Part shown: positions 1 to 8,206 of the stretch, in pieces | Position numbering within the stretch: the stretch's first letter is position 1 | Layout of the letters: each line of letters opens with the position of its first letter | From: Bacteroides finegoldii DSM 17565 | GTDB taxonomy: Bacteria; Bacteroidota; Bacteroidia; Bacteroidales; Bacteroidaceae | NCBI RefSeq assembly: GCF_000156195.1 | Contig: NZ_GG688329.1 | Coordinates: forward strand, 57,487 to 121,486 | Direction of reading: 5' to 3' | Length of the DNA stretch: 64,000 nucleotides | The notes under the pieces: generated by a model | What the model was told of the DNA's origin: nothing | What the model saw: only the letters and a program-made list of their open reading frames with translations | Databases searched by the model: none | Translations under genes and position numbers: made by a program

Positions 1-2
1 CC

Positions 3-203
3 ACTAATCTTATTGAAAATCTGAATGGGAAAATTAGAAAGTACACCAAAAATAAGCTATCATTTCCAAATGATGATGCACTGAAAAAATCTGTCTATCT
101 GGCCATTAACGAAATCGAAAAGAAATGGTACCAACCTATTTGGAATTGGGCATTGATATTTAACCAATTTATTACTATATTTGAAAACAGGATTCAAGTA
201 TAA
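3..203 (+). CDS. IS256-family transposase, C-terminal fragment cut by the window edge
   Basis: An open frame enters from the left edge and stops at 201-203, giving about 66 residues. It reads TNLIENLNGKIRK, then FPNDDALKKSVYLA, then a tail rich in W, I and F. This matches the C-terminal end of IS256-family (Mutator-like) DDE transposases, where an N-x-IE-x-LN-x-x-R motif and a FP-(S/N)-D-(E/D)-A-L motif end the catalytic domain. The catalytic DDE residues lie outside the window, so activity cannot be judged. The terminal inverted repeat of the element follows directly. Family assignment is from recalled motif similarity, not a search. Confidence 0.8.
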   Translation, partial: TNLIENLNGKIRKYTKNKLSFPNDDALKKSVYLAINEIEKKWYQPIWNWALIFNQFITIFENRIQV

Positions 204-251
204 AACCCGAATCCTGAAGTTTTCTATTTACACAAAATTGTGGACAGTGCC
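204..251 (+). mobile_element. Right terminal region of the IS256-like element
   Basis: After the transposase stop there are about 48 bases ending in TTTACACAAAATTGTGGACA and then GTGCC. IS256-family elements commonly end in terminal repeats that, read inward, begin GGCACTGTCC followed by an A/T-rich stretch, which fits. I place the boundary at about 251. The target-site duplication cannot be checked because the left end is outside the window. Confidence 0.65.
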
Positions 252-283
252 GGAAAATAAAAACTTGCTCTTCGCGTTCCATA

Positions 284-1261
284 TTAATTACTAGTACTTT
301 TGATAATTTTGATATGACAATAACTATGTAGCCAAAGTTTTATATGTTTTAGGTAAAACTTCCTCTTTTCTTGCCGTACTTTGGGAGCCGCATATTTATT
401 ATTTATAAGCTTGGCATAGTGCATTGCTTGGGTATAATCTCCTATATGTTTATATTCGCTATACAGTTGATGATAATATTTATTTAAAGCATGATAATAT
501 GATTCTGTAGGTGAGAGCTTAAATTTTTTAATATAAAAAGAGGTAATGTCAATAGTTGATAAAATGAACTTTTCATTTTTGATTATATCTTTGGAATGAC
601 TTGCTGATTCTTCTAGTATCCGATATACACTAGTAACTTCCGGGATAAATTTTATTTTATAATGGTAATTTATCCATAGCCACATAGGATAGTCTCCCAT
701 AAGCCAGTTCTTTTTTTGCGGTTCTATGTCATCTATATATTCTATCATGGCTTGTGTTCTTATGCAAGTGGTTAGTGCTGGTATCCGGTTATATGTAAGT
801 AAATCGTAATACTCATTATATTCTTCTCCAAATAGATATTCTTCTATTTTCATCTTACTTTGGTTATATACTTGGCTAAGTGTATAGACCATTCCGTAGT
901 CGGGATTCTTTTCTAAAAAATCTACTTGTTTCTGCAGTTTGAGTGGATCTGTCCAATAATCATCCCCTTCACATAACGCTACATATTTTCCTCGAATTGC
1001 TTGGTTTACAATTCGCGCTAACGAGCCATCATGTTTAGAGTATTGATTTTCTGTCTCCAAAATAGCATGAATATTAGAATATTTCTCGGCATATTCACGA
1101 ATAATCTCTGCCGTTTTATCCGTAGAGGCATCATCGTGTATTATTATCTCAAATGGGAAATTTGTTTTTTGCATAACAAATCCATCTAGACATTGGCGAA
1201 TGTACTGTTCATGATTATAGGTCAAACATCTGATACTGGCAAGTGGGAGCGTATTTCTCAT
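284..1261 (-). CDS. Family 2 glycosyltransferase (GT-A fold), surface polysaccharide type
   Basis: A 325-residue protein that should transfer a sugar from a nucleotide-sugar donor to a growing glycan at the inner face of the membrane. The N-terminus has the GT2 nucleotide-binding start (CLTYNHEQY, residues 12-20), the acidic HDDASTDKT motif (42-50) and the metal-binding EGDD motif (98-101). No clear membrane segment is seen, so it is probably cytosolic. It is the last gene of the minus-strand operon that begins at 5885, separated from the epimerase by a 165-base gap in which I see no promoter. The IS256-like element lies just beyond its 3' end. Donor and acceptor cannot be told from the sequence. 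Confidence 0.85.
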   Translation of the reverse strand: MRNTLPLASIRCLTYNHEQYIRQCLDGFVMQKTNFPFEIIIHDDASTDKTAEIIREYAEKYSNIHAILETENQYSKHDGSLARIVNQAIRGKYVALCEGDDYWTDPLKLQKQVDFLEKNPDYGMVYTLSQVYNQSKMKIEEYLFGEEYNEYYDLLTYNRIPALTTCIRTQAMIEYIDDIEPQKKNWLMGDYPMWLWINYHYKIKFIPEVTSVYRILEESASHSKDIIKNEKFILSTIDITSFYIKKFKLSPTESYYHALNKYYHQLYSEYKHIGDYTQAMHYAKLINNKYAAPKVRQEKRKFYLKHIKLWLHSYCHIKIIKSTSN

Positions 1262-1426
1262 TTTTCTTAAAGTAAATTATTGATTATAATTTTCCATTCC
1301 CATTTTCCCATAAAGAGGGTGAAAATAAAAATATAATCTAGTAAGTGTTAATATTTAGTTTCAACAATAAAGGAAAAATTATTGTGGATACAAAAGTTGG
1401 TAATTTCTGCGGGTTATATTTTTTAG

Positions 1427-2434
1427 CTACATAGTGTAGTCTTTATTTTCTCCCCATAGTTTTTTGAATGGCTGGGTTTCCATATCCTTTTTAAAATCCA
1501 GTAGATAGTCTTTCCAACTGTATTGGGGAATATATTGTAATTGTTTTATTGTCTTGCTGATATCTAATACAAATTGTTGGGAACTTCTTTTTTCAGGACA
1601 ATGGATAATAGGTGATGGATGTTCTTTAGGGGAGAAAACTTCTACTATTCCTTGAATTCTTTCTTTTAAAGTTGAACCACCACTTCCTGCGTTGTAAATA
1701 CCACCGTCAAGAGGGGATTCCACACATTTATCTATTATTTGTAAGAAATCCTTAATACAAATAGTCTCTAGTAACCGCTCAGGATCTCCCCACATTTCTA
1801 TTGGCTCCCCTTTAATTGCTTGTTGTATCAAATATCGGTCTGAAATAAGGCATTTTACCCCATCTGTGTAAGTATATGGGTTAGGGTGAAACATATATAT
1901 TCGAGGAAGACGTAAAATAAAGCGTTTGATTCCATACATATGATAATAATGCTCGATTAAATCAACTGCTGCCATTTTAGCTATGACGTATATTGCATGG
2001 TCACCTGTCATTGGGGCCTTGCGTATGGCATCGGGAGATATAGGAATTTTACTCCCAAATAAATAGCTGATATCAAATAGAGATTGCGGAAATATAATTT
2101 TGTGCGCACCACATTGCCGGGTATATTCCAGAACATTAAGGGTTCCTTTGGCAATAGAGTCTATATATTTATGTGGAGTGTATCCTTCCATAGTGGCGGG
2201 AAGTGCACCGGCAAAGTGCAATACTGTATTGATACCTGATTGAGGAAGCCGCCTAAATTGTTCCATATTTTCTATGTCCAACGAGTAATATGGGACATTA
2301 TAGTCTCCGAAAAAGCCATTGTCTGATTTTCTATGTCCAACAGCATATACCTGATAGCCTTTTTGCTGCAAATGAGTGGTTATGTGGGCTCCAAGCGTTC
2401 CTGTTGCGCCAAATACAATTACTTTTTTATTCAT
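1427..2434 (-). CDS. NAD-dependent epimerase/dehydratase (extended SDR family)
   Basis: A 335-residue short-chain dehydrogenase/reductase of the extended, nucleotide-sugar type. The dinucleotide-binding motif GATGTLG lies at residues 9-15 and the catalytic YxxxK as YVIAK at 149-153. Such enzymes epimerise, dehydrate or reduce UDP-, GDP- or dTDP-sugars, or act on an aldehyde or keto group made by an upstream aminotransferase. It sits between the ATP-grasp genes and the glycosyltransferase, 20 bases after the preceding ATP-grasp gene, so it most likely belongs to the same sugar pathway. The exact reaction is not assignable. Confidence 0.85.
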   Translation of the reverse strand: MNKKVIVFGATGTLGAHITTHLQQKGYQVYAVGHRKSDNGFFGDYNVPYYSLDIENMEQFRRLPQSGINTVLHFAGALPATMEGYTPHKYIDSIAKGTLNVLEYTRQCGAHKIIFPQSLFDISYLFGSKIPISPDAIRKAPMTGDHAIYVIAKMAAVDLIEHYYHMYGIKRFILRLPRIYMFHPNPYTYTDGVKCLISDRYLIQQAIKGEPIEMWGDPERLLETICIKDFLQIIDKCVESPLDGGIYNAGSGGSTLKERIQGIVEVFSPKEHPSPIIHCPEKRSSQQFVLDISKTIKQLQYIPQYSWKDYLLDFKKDMETQPFKKLWGENKDYTM

Positions 2435-2454
2435 ATATGTTGATTTTTATTTTT

Positions 2455-3564
2455 TTAAGATACATGGATTCGCTGGTCTGCTTGATATATGATATATCCG
2501 GAACGGTCTTGCGACTTTTTAAGTTCCTGTAAGGGACCTTTATCAATATGATATTTGACAGCCCACTCTGCATTTTTATTGTTTTCAATAAATGCTCTTA
2601 TATAAGATACTTCTTTACTCAAAAAATAAACTCCGGAACATTTGTGAAAAGACCACTTGGGGATATTAAACTCACCAAGTGCGACTTCTATCATGCCTTT
2701 TACATAATCATATCCTGTGCTTAGTTTTACTAAATCATATGAGATAAAATCTCCTCCACCACGAGCACCAACTTCAATGAAAAAAATATTTCCATTTTGA
2801 TCTATCTTGAACTCTGTATGTGAAGCGCCGTTATTAATTCCAATAGCGTTTAATATATTGCAAGTCGCATATTTAAGTTTTTCCTGAATATCGAGAGAAA
2901 GAGTAGAAGGTTGGTGGTGAGCTGTTTCGACGAAATAGGGGGCCCCGGTTGTTTCTTTATCCGTGATAGTTAAAACGTAATGCTTACTATGGAATGAAAT
3001 AGATTCGACAGAGACCTCTTTGCCTTCTATATATTCTTCAATCAGTATACAATTGGCAAGAGAAGCTTGCGAAGCCCTGTTTAGTGCTTGTGTGAGATCT
3101 TCTCTTTTATTGACTTTGGTGACTCCGTTACTGCATGAACCGTCTATAGGTTTGACTATTACCGGATAAAATGAGGGTAGGTATCCGGATTGATAAAGTG
3201 TGTAAGTAGGTTGTTGGCAAGCTTTTTGATGGGATACCTTCTCACGCATCTGAAACTTATTGCGTGCATTTAATGCTACTTCATAAGGGATTCCGTTTAA
3301 ATCAAGGAGTTCTGCTACATACGCTGCAGTAGGAACTGCAATCTCTAATGCGTTGGAAATAATTCCATTTATTTTTTCTTTTTGACAAATTACTGCAATC
3401 TGTTCTTTATCAACAATAGATATATCATAATAATGATCTGCATAGTTTTTGCAATAGGCTCCTTGGCTCCATGCAAAACAGTACGTTTCAAGCCCCATTT
3501 CTTTTGCTTTCAGAAATAACGGAAGATGAGGCTCACTTGCTCCAAGTATAGCAATTTTTTTCAT
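2455..3564 (-). CDS. ATP-grasp carboxylate-amine ligase-like protein (copy A)
   Basis: A 369-residue ATP-grasp enzyme. The N-terminus is a Rossmann-like preATP-grasp domain (KIAILGASEPHLP). The ATP-binding lysine region is IVKPIDGSCSNGV (about 136-148), the second clamp is IEEYIEG (175-181), and the metal-binding loop is FIEVGARGGGD (262-272). The family joins a carboxylate to an amine or thiol through an acyl-phosphate. Its start is 1 base from the stop of copy B and the two are clearly paralogous. In an operon with a sugar aminotransferase, a plausible role is attaching an amino acid or other acid to an amino sugar; that is inference. Confidence 0.82.
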   Translation of the reverse strand: MKKIAILGASEPHLPLFLKAKEMGLETYCFAWSQGAYCKNYADHYYDISIVDKEQIAVICQKEKINGIISNALEIAVPTAAYVAELLDLNGIPYEVALNARNKFQMREKVSHQKACQQPTYTLYQSGYLPSFYPVIVKPIDGSCSNGVTKVNKREDLTQALNRASQASLANCILIEEYIEGKEVSVESISFHSKHYVLTITDKETTGAPYFVETAHHQPSTLSLDIQEKLKYATCNILNAIGINNGASHTEFKIDQNGNIFFIEVGARGGGDFISYDLVKLSTGYDYVKGMIEVALGEFNIPKWSFHKCSGVYFLSKEVSYIRAFIENNKNAEWAVKYHIDKGPLQELKKSQDRSGYIIYQADQRIHVS

Positions 3565-3565
3565 C

Positions 3566-4777
3566 TTATTCAGTAATGATTTTTACCCACGAGTTGATAC
3601 ACGACATCATTTTATGTTGCTGTTGTTCGTTATTGAAACTTACTACTAATGTTCCTATGGCGTCATTTGCCCCATTAAATGAATGAATAAGGTCGCCAGG
3701 CTGAACCCATAAGTCTGTTTCGATAATATGGTTTTCCTTCATATTCTGTTCTATTTGGATATCCTTGAATATTCCTGTCCTGTCCGCATGCAGAATGATT
3801 TCAGACCAATAACCGTTGTAAACACAAGGAGCTATAGGGGGGATTATTTCCCCAACGGCTGCACGTACGGCATTTTTTATAAGATCGGTTTCTGTTGCAT
3901 AACGTAGCATTTCTGATAGGCGATTGCCACCTCCACGAGGGGAAACTTCCATGATATAGGCTTTTCCGTCTGTTCCAACTCGTGTTTCTATATTATATAT
4001 TGAAGTGTTCATATGTAACAATTGTAGCAATCGTTGTATTTCAGAAGATAAAAATTCCCGGTTTCTATCAAGCATTGAAGAAGGCCAACTGTAGGCGGAG
4101 GGAGTATAAGGATTGGTAGCTTTATTATCAAAATATTGGTCGGAAAAGGAGATGAATTTTAATTCTCCATTTATCGAGAATGCATCGGAATCCGACGAAT
4201 ATCCTTGTTGTTCAATAAATTCTTCAACAATAAAACGATGAGAAAAGGAATTTTTCAAAGCATATGTTATAGCTTTTTCTAGATCTGTGGTTTTATCTAT
4301 TCGGGAGACTCCTTTACTACCAGCAGAATCAACAGGTTTTACAATAATAGGCCATTGAAATGATTCTATGTCGGATAATGCTTCTTCTATACTATTATAA
4401 CCACGAGATTTCGGAGTATTAAATCCGTTCTTTTCAAGGAAGCTCCGGAAAAGAGCTTTGTTTTGGAGGATTTGTACAGAGGTATATGGGTTACCGGGCA
4501 ATCCAAGTTTGTCACAGACATATGCGGCAGTTAAAACTCCGGGATCTACTGCAAAAGACATTATGCCGTTAATCTTTAATTCTTTGGCTAATTCCAATAC
4601 AGCATTTTTATCTGTGATACTTATATTGTGATATTCATCTGCATATTTGTGAGCTACGTTATGAGGCAGGTAGTCGCATGTAATTACATAGTATCCTAAT
4701 TCATGAGCAGCTTGGATAACAGGAATTAAATACCTCAGTCCACCTAACATCAAAATTTTTTTCTGGTTGTTAGCCAT
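3566..4777 (-). CDS. ATP-grasp carboxylate-amine ligase-like protein (copy B)
   Basis: A 403-residue ATP-grasp protein and tandem paralogue of the next gene in the operon. The preATP-grasp start is KKILMLGGLRYLIPV. The ATP-binding segment is IVKPVDSAGSKGV (145-157) and the metal-binding loop is IMEVSPRGGGN (274-284). After the grasp domain it carries about 110 further residues. Its start overlaps the end of the aminotransferase gene by 8 bases, which indicates translational coupling. Two different ATP-grasp ligases next to an aminotransferase suggest successive acylations or an amide-linked sugar substituent, but no substrate can be read from the sequence. Confidence 0.82.
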   Translation of the reverse strand: MANNQKKILMLGGLRYLIPVIQAAHELGYYVITCDYLPHNVAHKYADEYHNISITDKNAVLELAKELKINGIMSFAVDPGVLTAAYVCDKLGLPGNPYTSVQILQNKALFRSFLEKNGFNTPKSRGYNSIEEALSDIESFQWPIIVKPVDSAGSKGVSRIDKTTDLEKAITYALKNSFSHRFIVEEFIEQQGYSSDSDAFSINGELKFISFSDQYFDNKATNPYTPSAYSWPSSMLDRNREFLSSEIQRLLQLLHMNTSIYNIETRVGTDGKAYIMEVSPRGGGNRLSEMLRYATETDLIKNAVRAAVGEIIPPIAPCVYNGYWSEIILHADRTGIFKDIQIEQNMKENHIIETDLWVQPGDLIHSFNGANDAIGTLVVSFNNEQQQHKMMSCINSWVKIITE

Positions 4778-5885
4778 TGTTCATTATAAGTTTTAATATA
4801 CGTTCAATATCATTTTCTTTTAAAGCATGGTGCATGGGCAAGCAAATAACTTTATTGGCCATTTCTGTTGCAATAGGTAAATTTTCAGGTTTGGCTGATT
4901 CTAATCCGCGATATGTTGAAAATGTACTAATGAGTGGATAAAAGTAGCGCCTTCCCCATATGTTGTGTTCCTTCATTTTTATGTAGAGTTCATCTCTTGT
5001 CATTCCATAAATATTTTCGTTTATAAAAATAGGAAAGTAAGAATAGTTGTGGCGGACTTTTGGCATATCTTCAAAAAATGTCACTCCCGGAACAGTTGCT
5101 AGTATCTCACGATATTGGATGGCAGTTTGTCGGCGTTTAGAAATTGCCTGATCTACAATTTTAAGATTTAGTAGTCCGAAAGCAGCGCGTACTTCATCCA
5201 TTTTGCTGTTGATACCGGGAGCTACTACTTCTGTCTCATTGGCAAATCCAAAATTCTTTAAATAGTCAATTCTTTTTTTTGTTTGTTCATCATGCATAAT
5301 GAGAGCTCCGCCTTCCAAGGTGTTAAATACTTTAGTGGCGTGGAAACTTAGTGTTGACATGTTACCTGCTTTCAGAATACTTTCTCCATTAACTTCTACT
5401 CCAAAAGCGTGCGCCGCATCATAAATGACTTTAAGCCCATACTTGTCGGCTATTTCTTGAATTCTTTTTGTATTGCATGGTTTGCCGTATACATGTACAG
5501 GCATGATGGCTGTTGTCCGGGGAGTTATGGCTGCTTCAATTTTATCAGGATCTAGATTGCAGGTTGTAGGCTCGATATCAACGAATACAGGTTTGATTCC
5601 ATTCCACCAAAGAGCATGTGTGGTGGCAACAAAACTGAAAGGGGTTGTAATGACTTCGCCTGTTATACGCATTGCTTGTAGAGCGGTAATTAAAGGTAAT
5701 GTGCCATTGGTAAATAAAGACAGATAGGGTACCTTTAAATAAGTAGCAAGCTCTTTTTCTAATTTTTTGTGGAAAGAGCCGTTGTTTGTCAAAATTGCAC
5801 TTTCCCAGATTTCTTTTAAAGAGGATGAAAAATCATCTAAAGAAGGTAACAAGGGAGAAGTTACATATATAGGGGGCTCTGTCAT
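4770..5885 (-). CDS. DegT/DnrJ/EryC1/StrS-type PLP aminotransferase
   Basis: A 371-residue sugar aminotransferase. Family marks are SLFTNGTLPLI near the phosphate-binding site (56-66), DAAHAFG (156-162) and the PLP Schiff-base lysine in SFHATKVFNTLEGG (K185). These enzymes install an amino group on a keto-sugar nucleotide, usually with glutamate as donor. It is the first gene of the minus-strand operon; a good promoter lies about 40 bases upstream, so the operon has its own transcription start. The product probably feeds a surface polysaccharide or glycoprotein glycan. Confidence 0.88.
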   Translation of the reverse strand: MTEPPIYVTSPLLPSLDDFSSSLKEIWESAILTNNGSFHKKLEKELATYLKVPYLSLFTNGTLPLITALQAMRITGEVITTPFSFVATTHALWWNGIKPVFVDIEPTTCNLDPDKIEAAITPRTTAIMPVHVYGKPCNTKRIQEIADKYGLKVIYDAAHAFGVEVNGESILKAGNMSTLSFHATKVFNTLEGGALIMHDEQTKKRIDYLKNFGFANETEVVAPGINSKMDEVRAAFGLLNLKIVDQAISKRRQTAIQYREILATVPGVTFFEDMPKVRHNYSYFPIFINENIYGMTRDELYIKMKEHNIWGRRYFYPLISTFSTYRGLESAKPENLPIATEMANKVICLPMHHALKENDIERILKLIMNNG

Positions 5886-5922
5886 TGTGTTATAGTATTT
5901 AATATTGGATATTATATTTTCG

Positions 5923-5953
5923 CAAATATAGTCAGATTATTGTATTTATCAAA
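5923..5953 (-). promoter_or_regulatory. Bacteroides-type promoter for the aminotransferase operon
   Basis: On the minus strand the -33 element TTTG (5953-5950) is followed by 19 bases and then the -7 element TATATTTG (5930-5923), a perfect match to TAnnTTTG. Transcription would start near 5916, about 30 bases before the ATG at 5885. Confidence 0.8.
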
Positions 5954-6150
5954 ATGTATTTTTTAATTAATATATCTATTCCCTTTTTTGAAATAAGACA
6001 TATATAAGTTGAATAAATAGTTGTTGAAAAATTAGGCGTACATTGGATGTTGGCTGACTTTGCAAAAGAATATAAAAAACTGGATTTATCACCAGTATCT
6101 AAAAACTGGGAGAGGAACGCCCGGGGCTGCAGTACAAAAGTACTATAATT

Positions 6151-6814
6151 ATGGGATACAACAAAATATTCTTTGAAAAAGTTTTTTCTAACAAAAGGAT
6201 GGAACGATATTTCAAGCTTTATCCACAAGATGAAGCTAGAGCTATATTGCACTACCAATGTAATTTATGTTTGGCTGAGTCCTTTTATGTTAGCTTATCT
6301 GTGTTTGAGGTAACTTTACGCAATGCTTTGGGCCGTGAACTCGAAATGATGACAGGGCGGCAGGATTGGTACGCTATATTCCCGAATACACCCGGATTGA
6401 CCAATTTGAACAGATATATTACCCAAGCCAATAAACAGATTGCAGGTCGACACGAAAGTGCTACACCTTCAAAAATAATAGCGGAATTGACCTTAGGATT
6501 TTGGGTGTCGCTTCTGAATAGTGAGTATGAAAGAATATTGTGGAAAGACTTGCGAAGAGCTTTTTCCGTTTATGCTCAAAAAGCAGAGGCAGCGTAAGAA
6601 TGTATCTGCACCACTGAACACCTTTTGAATTTTTCGCAACCAAGTATTTCATAATGAATCAATTTGCTGGAACTTACAGCGGGTAGAGGAAATACATCAA
6701 GAAATGCTCACCGTAATGGGGTGGATAAACAAAGATGTTCCTATATGGATGCAACAAGTTGACCGTTTTCAAGAGGTATGCAAAGGAATACGGGATACGA
6801 TGGGATGGAGGTAA
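6151..6814 (+). pseudogene. Abi-like (abortive infection, HEPN-type) protein, broken by frameshift and stop
   Basis: The first part reads from ATG 6151 (alternative ATG 6199) to a stop at 6595-6597 and looks like the Abi family: YPQDEARAILHYQ, SVFEVTLRNALG, ELTLGFWVSLLNSEYE. The reading then continues in the next frame: PFMLKKQRQRKNVSAPLNTF, a TGA at 6626-6628, IFRNQVFHNESICW, and on to a natural stop at 6812-6814. Restoring the gene needs removal of one T from the T5 run at 6561-6565 and read-through of the TGA. The part lost carries RNQVFHN, an RNxxxH-type motif expected to be the HEPN RNase active site. A defence role is family knowledge; this copy should be inactive. Confidence 0.8.
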
Positions 6815-7172
6815 ACATACATAGAGAATGAGTGGCTTGTTTATAATATCCTGACAATAAAATATTGTCAGGATATTAGACATAAATAGGAGCATTTACT
6901 GAATATCCCTAAACAGATTGAAGTTACTATTTCCTGAGTCGTCCTCGTCGTTTTGGCAAAAGTTTGCTTATTTCTACGCTTGAAACCTACTTTCAAGGAA
7001 AGCGGGAACTCTTTGAAGGCTGATTCATACTAGATGCATTTTGATTCTTCATCTCTCATATCTCTCATAAATTAACATAATCCTTTAATTTACAACAAAC
7101 TATATTATGAGAGATGCAGAAATCTAAAGTATCTCTCATACTTTTCTCCTGCATCTCTCATAGATTTCCGAT
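6815..7172. other. Non-coding gap between the broken Abi gene and the HU-like gene
   Basis: No convincing gene is present. The left two thirds are unremarkable. The right third (7051-7172) holds most of the ATGAGAGAT-family repeats described separately. The two flanking genes converge on this gap. I see no clear terminator hairpin with a T run. Confidence 0.6.
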
Positions 7173-7183
7173 TTATCTCTCAT
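7051..7183. repeat. Cluster of six ATGAGAGAT/ATCTCTCAT repeats, partly at 22-bp spacing
   Basis: Perfect copies of the 9-mer lie at 7051-7059, 7060-7068, 7131-7139, 7153-7161 and 7175-7183 (as ATCTCTCAT) and at 7107-7115 (as ATGAGAGAT). The last three start at 7131, 7153 and 7175, so the spacing is exactly 22 bp twice. The first two abut at 9 bp. The copy at 7175 overlaps the final codons (Y-Y-E-R, stop) of the HU-like gene. By chance about 0.5 copy of a 9-mer is expected in 64 kb on both strands. Confidence 0.85.
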
Positions 7184-7784
7184 AATATCCTGTAGCCGGA
7201 ACGTAGATGGGCTGTGTCGGTTTTCCGATATTTTTCAACTTGCCTTCCGCTTTCAACCGACGGAGTTGCCGTGCCGCCATGCTTTGGGTGAATTCACAAA
7301 GCGATTGCATTCTGGAGCGTGTCAAGGCGACATTGGTTACAAAATATTCCGTCAATTTATTATCTATTTCTTCTTGGGAAAGGGAAGCGGAGTGTGGTTT
7401 GTATTTTGAGCGTCGCACATGAGTAGCTATACATGAACTTCTTAGATCTCTATCGGCTTGGAAGCGAATGGACTTAAATTTCACTTTATCAGCACGTGTG
7501 CCGAGCGAATGTACCGGTTCGGTTGTTTGCAAAGTGATTTGAAAATAACCGATTCCGTCTAAATGTACTCTTTCTCCTTCGCGGAGATGATTTCCCATGC
7601 ATCTGCTCAATTCCATTAACATAGCTTCTACTTCTGATTTCCCGAAAGTAGTTGCCTGATGAATTTCCATTGCCAACCTTTGAGAAGTGACATGCTGAAA
7701 ATTAACCACTCTTGGGTGGTAACTTGGTTCTTCCCCTTCTTTTTCCGGTTGGGGATTCTTGTAAAACTCGAATTGTATTGCCAT
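7173..7784 (-). CDS. HU-like (HU-HIG type) DNA-binding protein
   Basis: A 203-residue protein of the Bacteroides HU-related family. Residues 1-130 match the HU-like fold used by these proteins: FEFYKNPQP start, QRLAMEIHQATTFGKSEVEA, then HLREGERVHLDGIGYFQITL and KFKSIRFQAD. The C-terminal 70 residues (SLSQEEIDNKLTEYF, TRSRMQSLCEFTQSMAARQL, LKAEGKLKN) look like a small winged-helix or helix-turn-helix module. It should bind or bend DNA. It is divergent from the VirE-type gene, a common Bacteroides pairing. Its predicted promoter lies at 7980-8011 and its leader contains four 22-bp repeat units, so self-regulation is plausible but unproved. Confidence 0.78.
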   Translation of the reverse strand: MAIQFEFYKNPQPEKEGEEPSYHPRVVNFQHVTSQRLAMEIHQATTFGKSEVEAMLMELSRCMGNHLREGERVHLDGIGYFQITLQTTEPVHSLGTRADKVKFKSIRFQADRDLRSSCIATHVRRSKYKPHSASLSQEEIDNKLTEYFVTNVALTRSRMQSLCEFTQSMAARQLRRLKAEGKLKNIGKPTQPIYVPATGYYER

Positions 7785-7883
7785 TTCTGTTTTGATTTAA
7801 TGGTGATTTATATGTCAGGCTACTTATGTTGTTGGCATATCTTGCCTTTGTTTTCGGATAATTCTACGGCATTATAATCGTTC

Positions 7884-7971
7884 CACTCTAGTGAATGGTT
7901 CTGTGCACTATTGTGAACGGTACTGTTCACTAGAGTAGACGGATCTGATCACTGGAGTGGAACGGTTGCAA
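7884..7971. repeat. Four CAC-N4-GTG repeat units at exact 22-bp spacing
   Basis: Units start at 7884, 7906, 7928 and 7950. Their first ten bases are CACTCTAGTG, CACTATTGTG, CACTAGAGTA and CACTGGAGTG, a dyad-like CAC-N4-GTG core with one imperfect copy; an ACGG-type tetrad often follows. Spacing equals about two helical turns, so all cores face the same side of the DNA. The array lies just downstream of the predicted start of the HU-like transcript. Confidence 0.85.
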
Positions 7972-7979
7972 TGCTTCAT

Positions 7980-8011
7980 CAAAGATACGACATTTGGAGC
8001 TGGAAAACAAG
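7980..8011 (-). promoter_or_regulatory. Probable promoter of the HU-like gene
   Basis: On the minus strand CTTG (8011-8008, one change from TTTG), 20 bases, then TATCTTTG (7987-7980), a perfect -7 match. The start would be near 7973, giving a leader of about 190 bases that begins at the 22-bp repeat array. Confidence 0.6.
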
Positions 8012-8094
8012 AGATTAGTCAGTTGTTTTCATATGAAATACTGTAAGCTGTTTTGTGGAATACAGCTTGTTGGGAGAAGGAGGGGGGAGGAAGT

Positions 8095-8112
8095 ATGAGA
8101 GATATGAGAGAT
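8095..8112 (+). repeat. Tandem pair of ATGAGAGAT
   Basis: Two perfect copies abut at 8095-8103 and 8104-8112, the same 9-bp head-to-tail arrangement seen in inverse orientation at 7051-7068. They lie about 65 bases upstream of the VirE-type gene promoter. Confidence 0.85.
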
Positions 8113-8174
8113 GGGGTACGAGATTTCTTGTTAGTATACTGTCGGAACGGTATTCGAGGTGTCGAGACGATACA

Positions 8175-8206
8175 TTTGCTTCTGTGAAATATTTGCAGTA
8201 CATTTG
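8175..8206 (+). promoter_or_regulatory. Bacteroides-type promoter for the VirE-type gene
   Basis: TTTG (8175-8178), 20 bases, TACATTTG (8199-8206). Both elements match the consensus. The start would be near 8213, upstream of the ATG at 8259, which supports 8259 over the longer open frame beginning at 8055. Confidence 0.75.

Noticed and set aside
6047..6148. Short open frame of 33 codons (MLADFAKEYKKLDL...) just before the Abi-like pseudogene
   Set aside because: It looks protein-like but is too short, lies in another frame and matches nothing I recognise; it may be a gene scrap.
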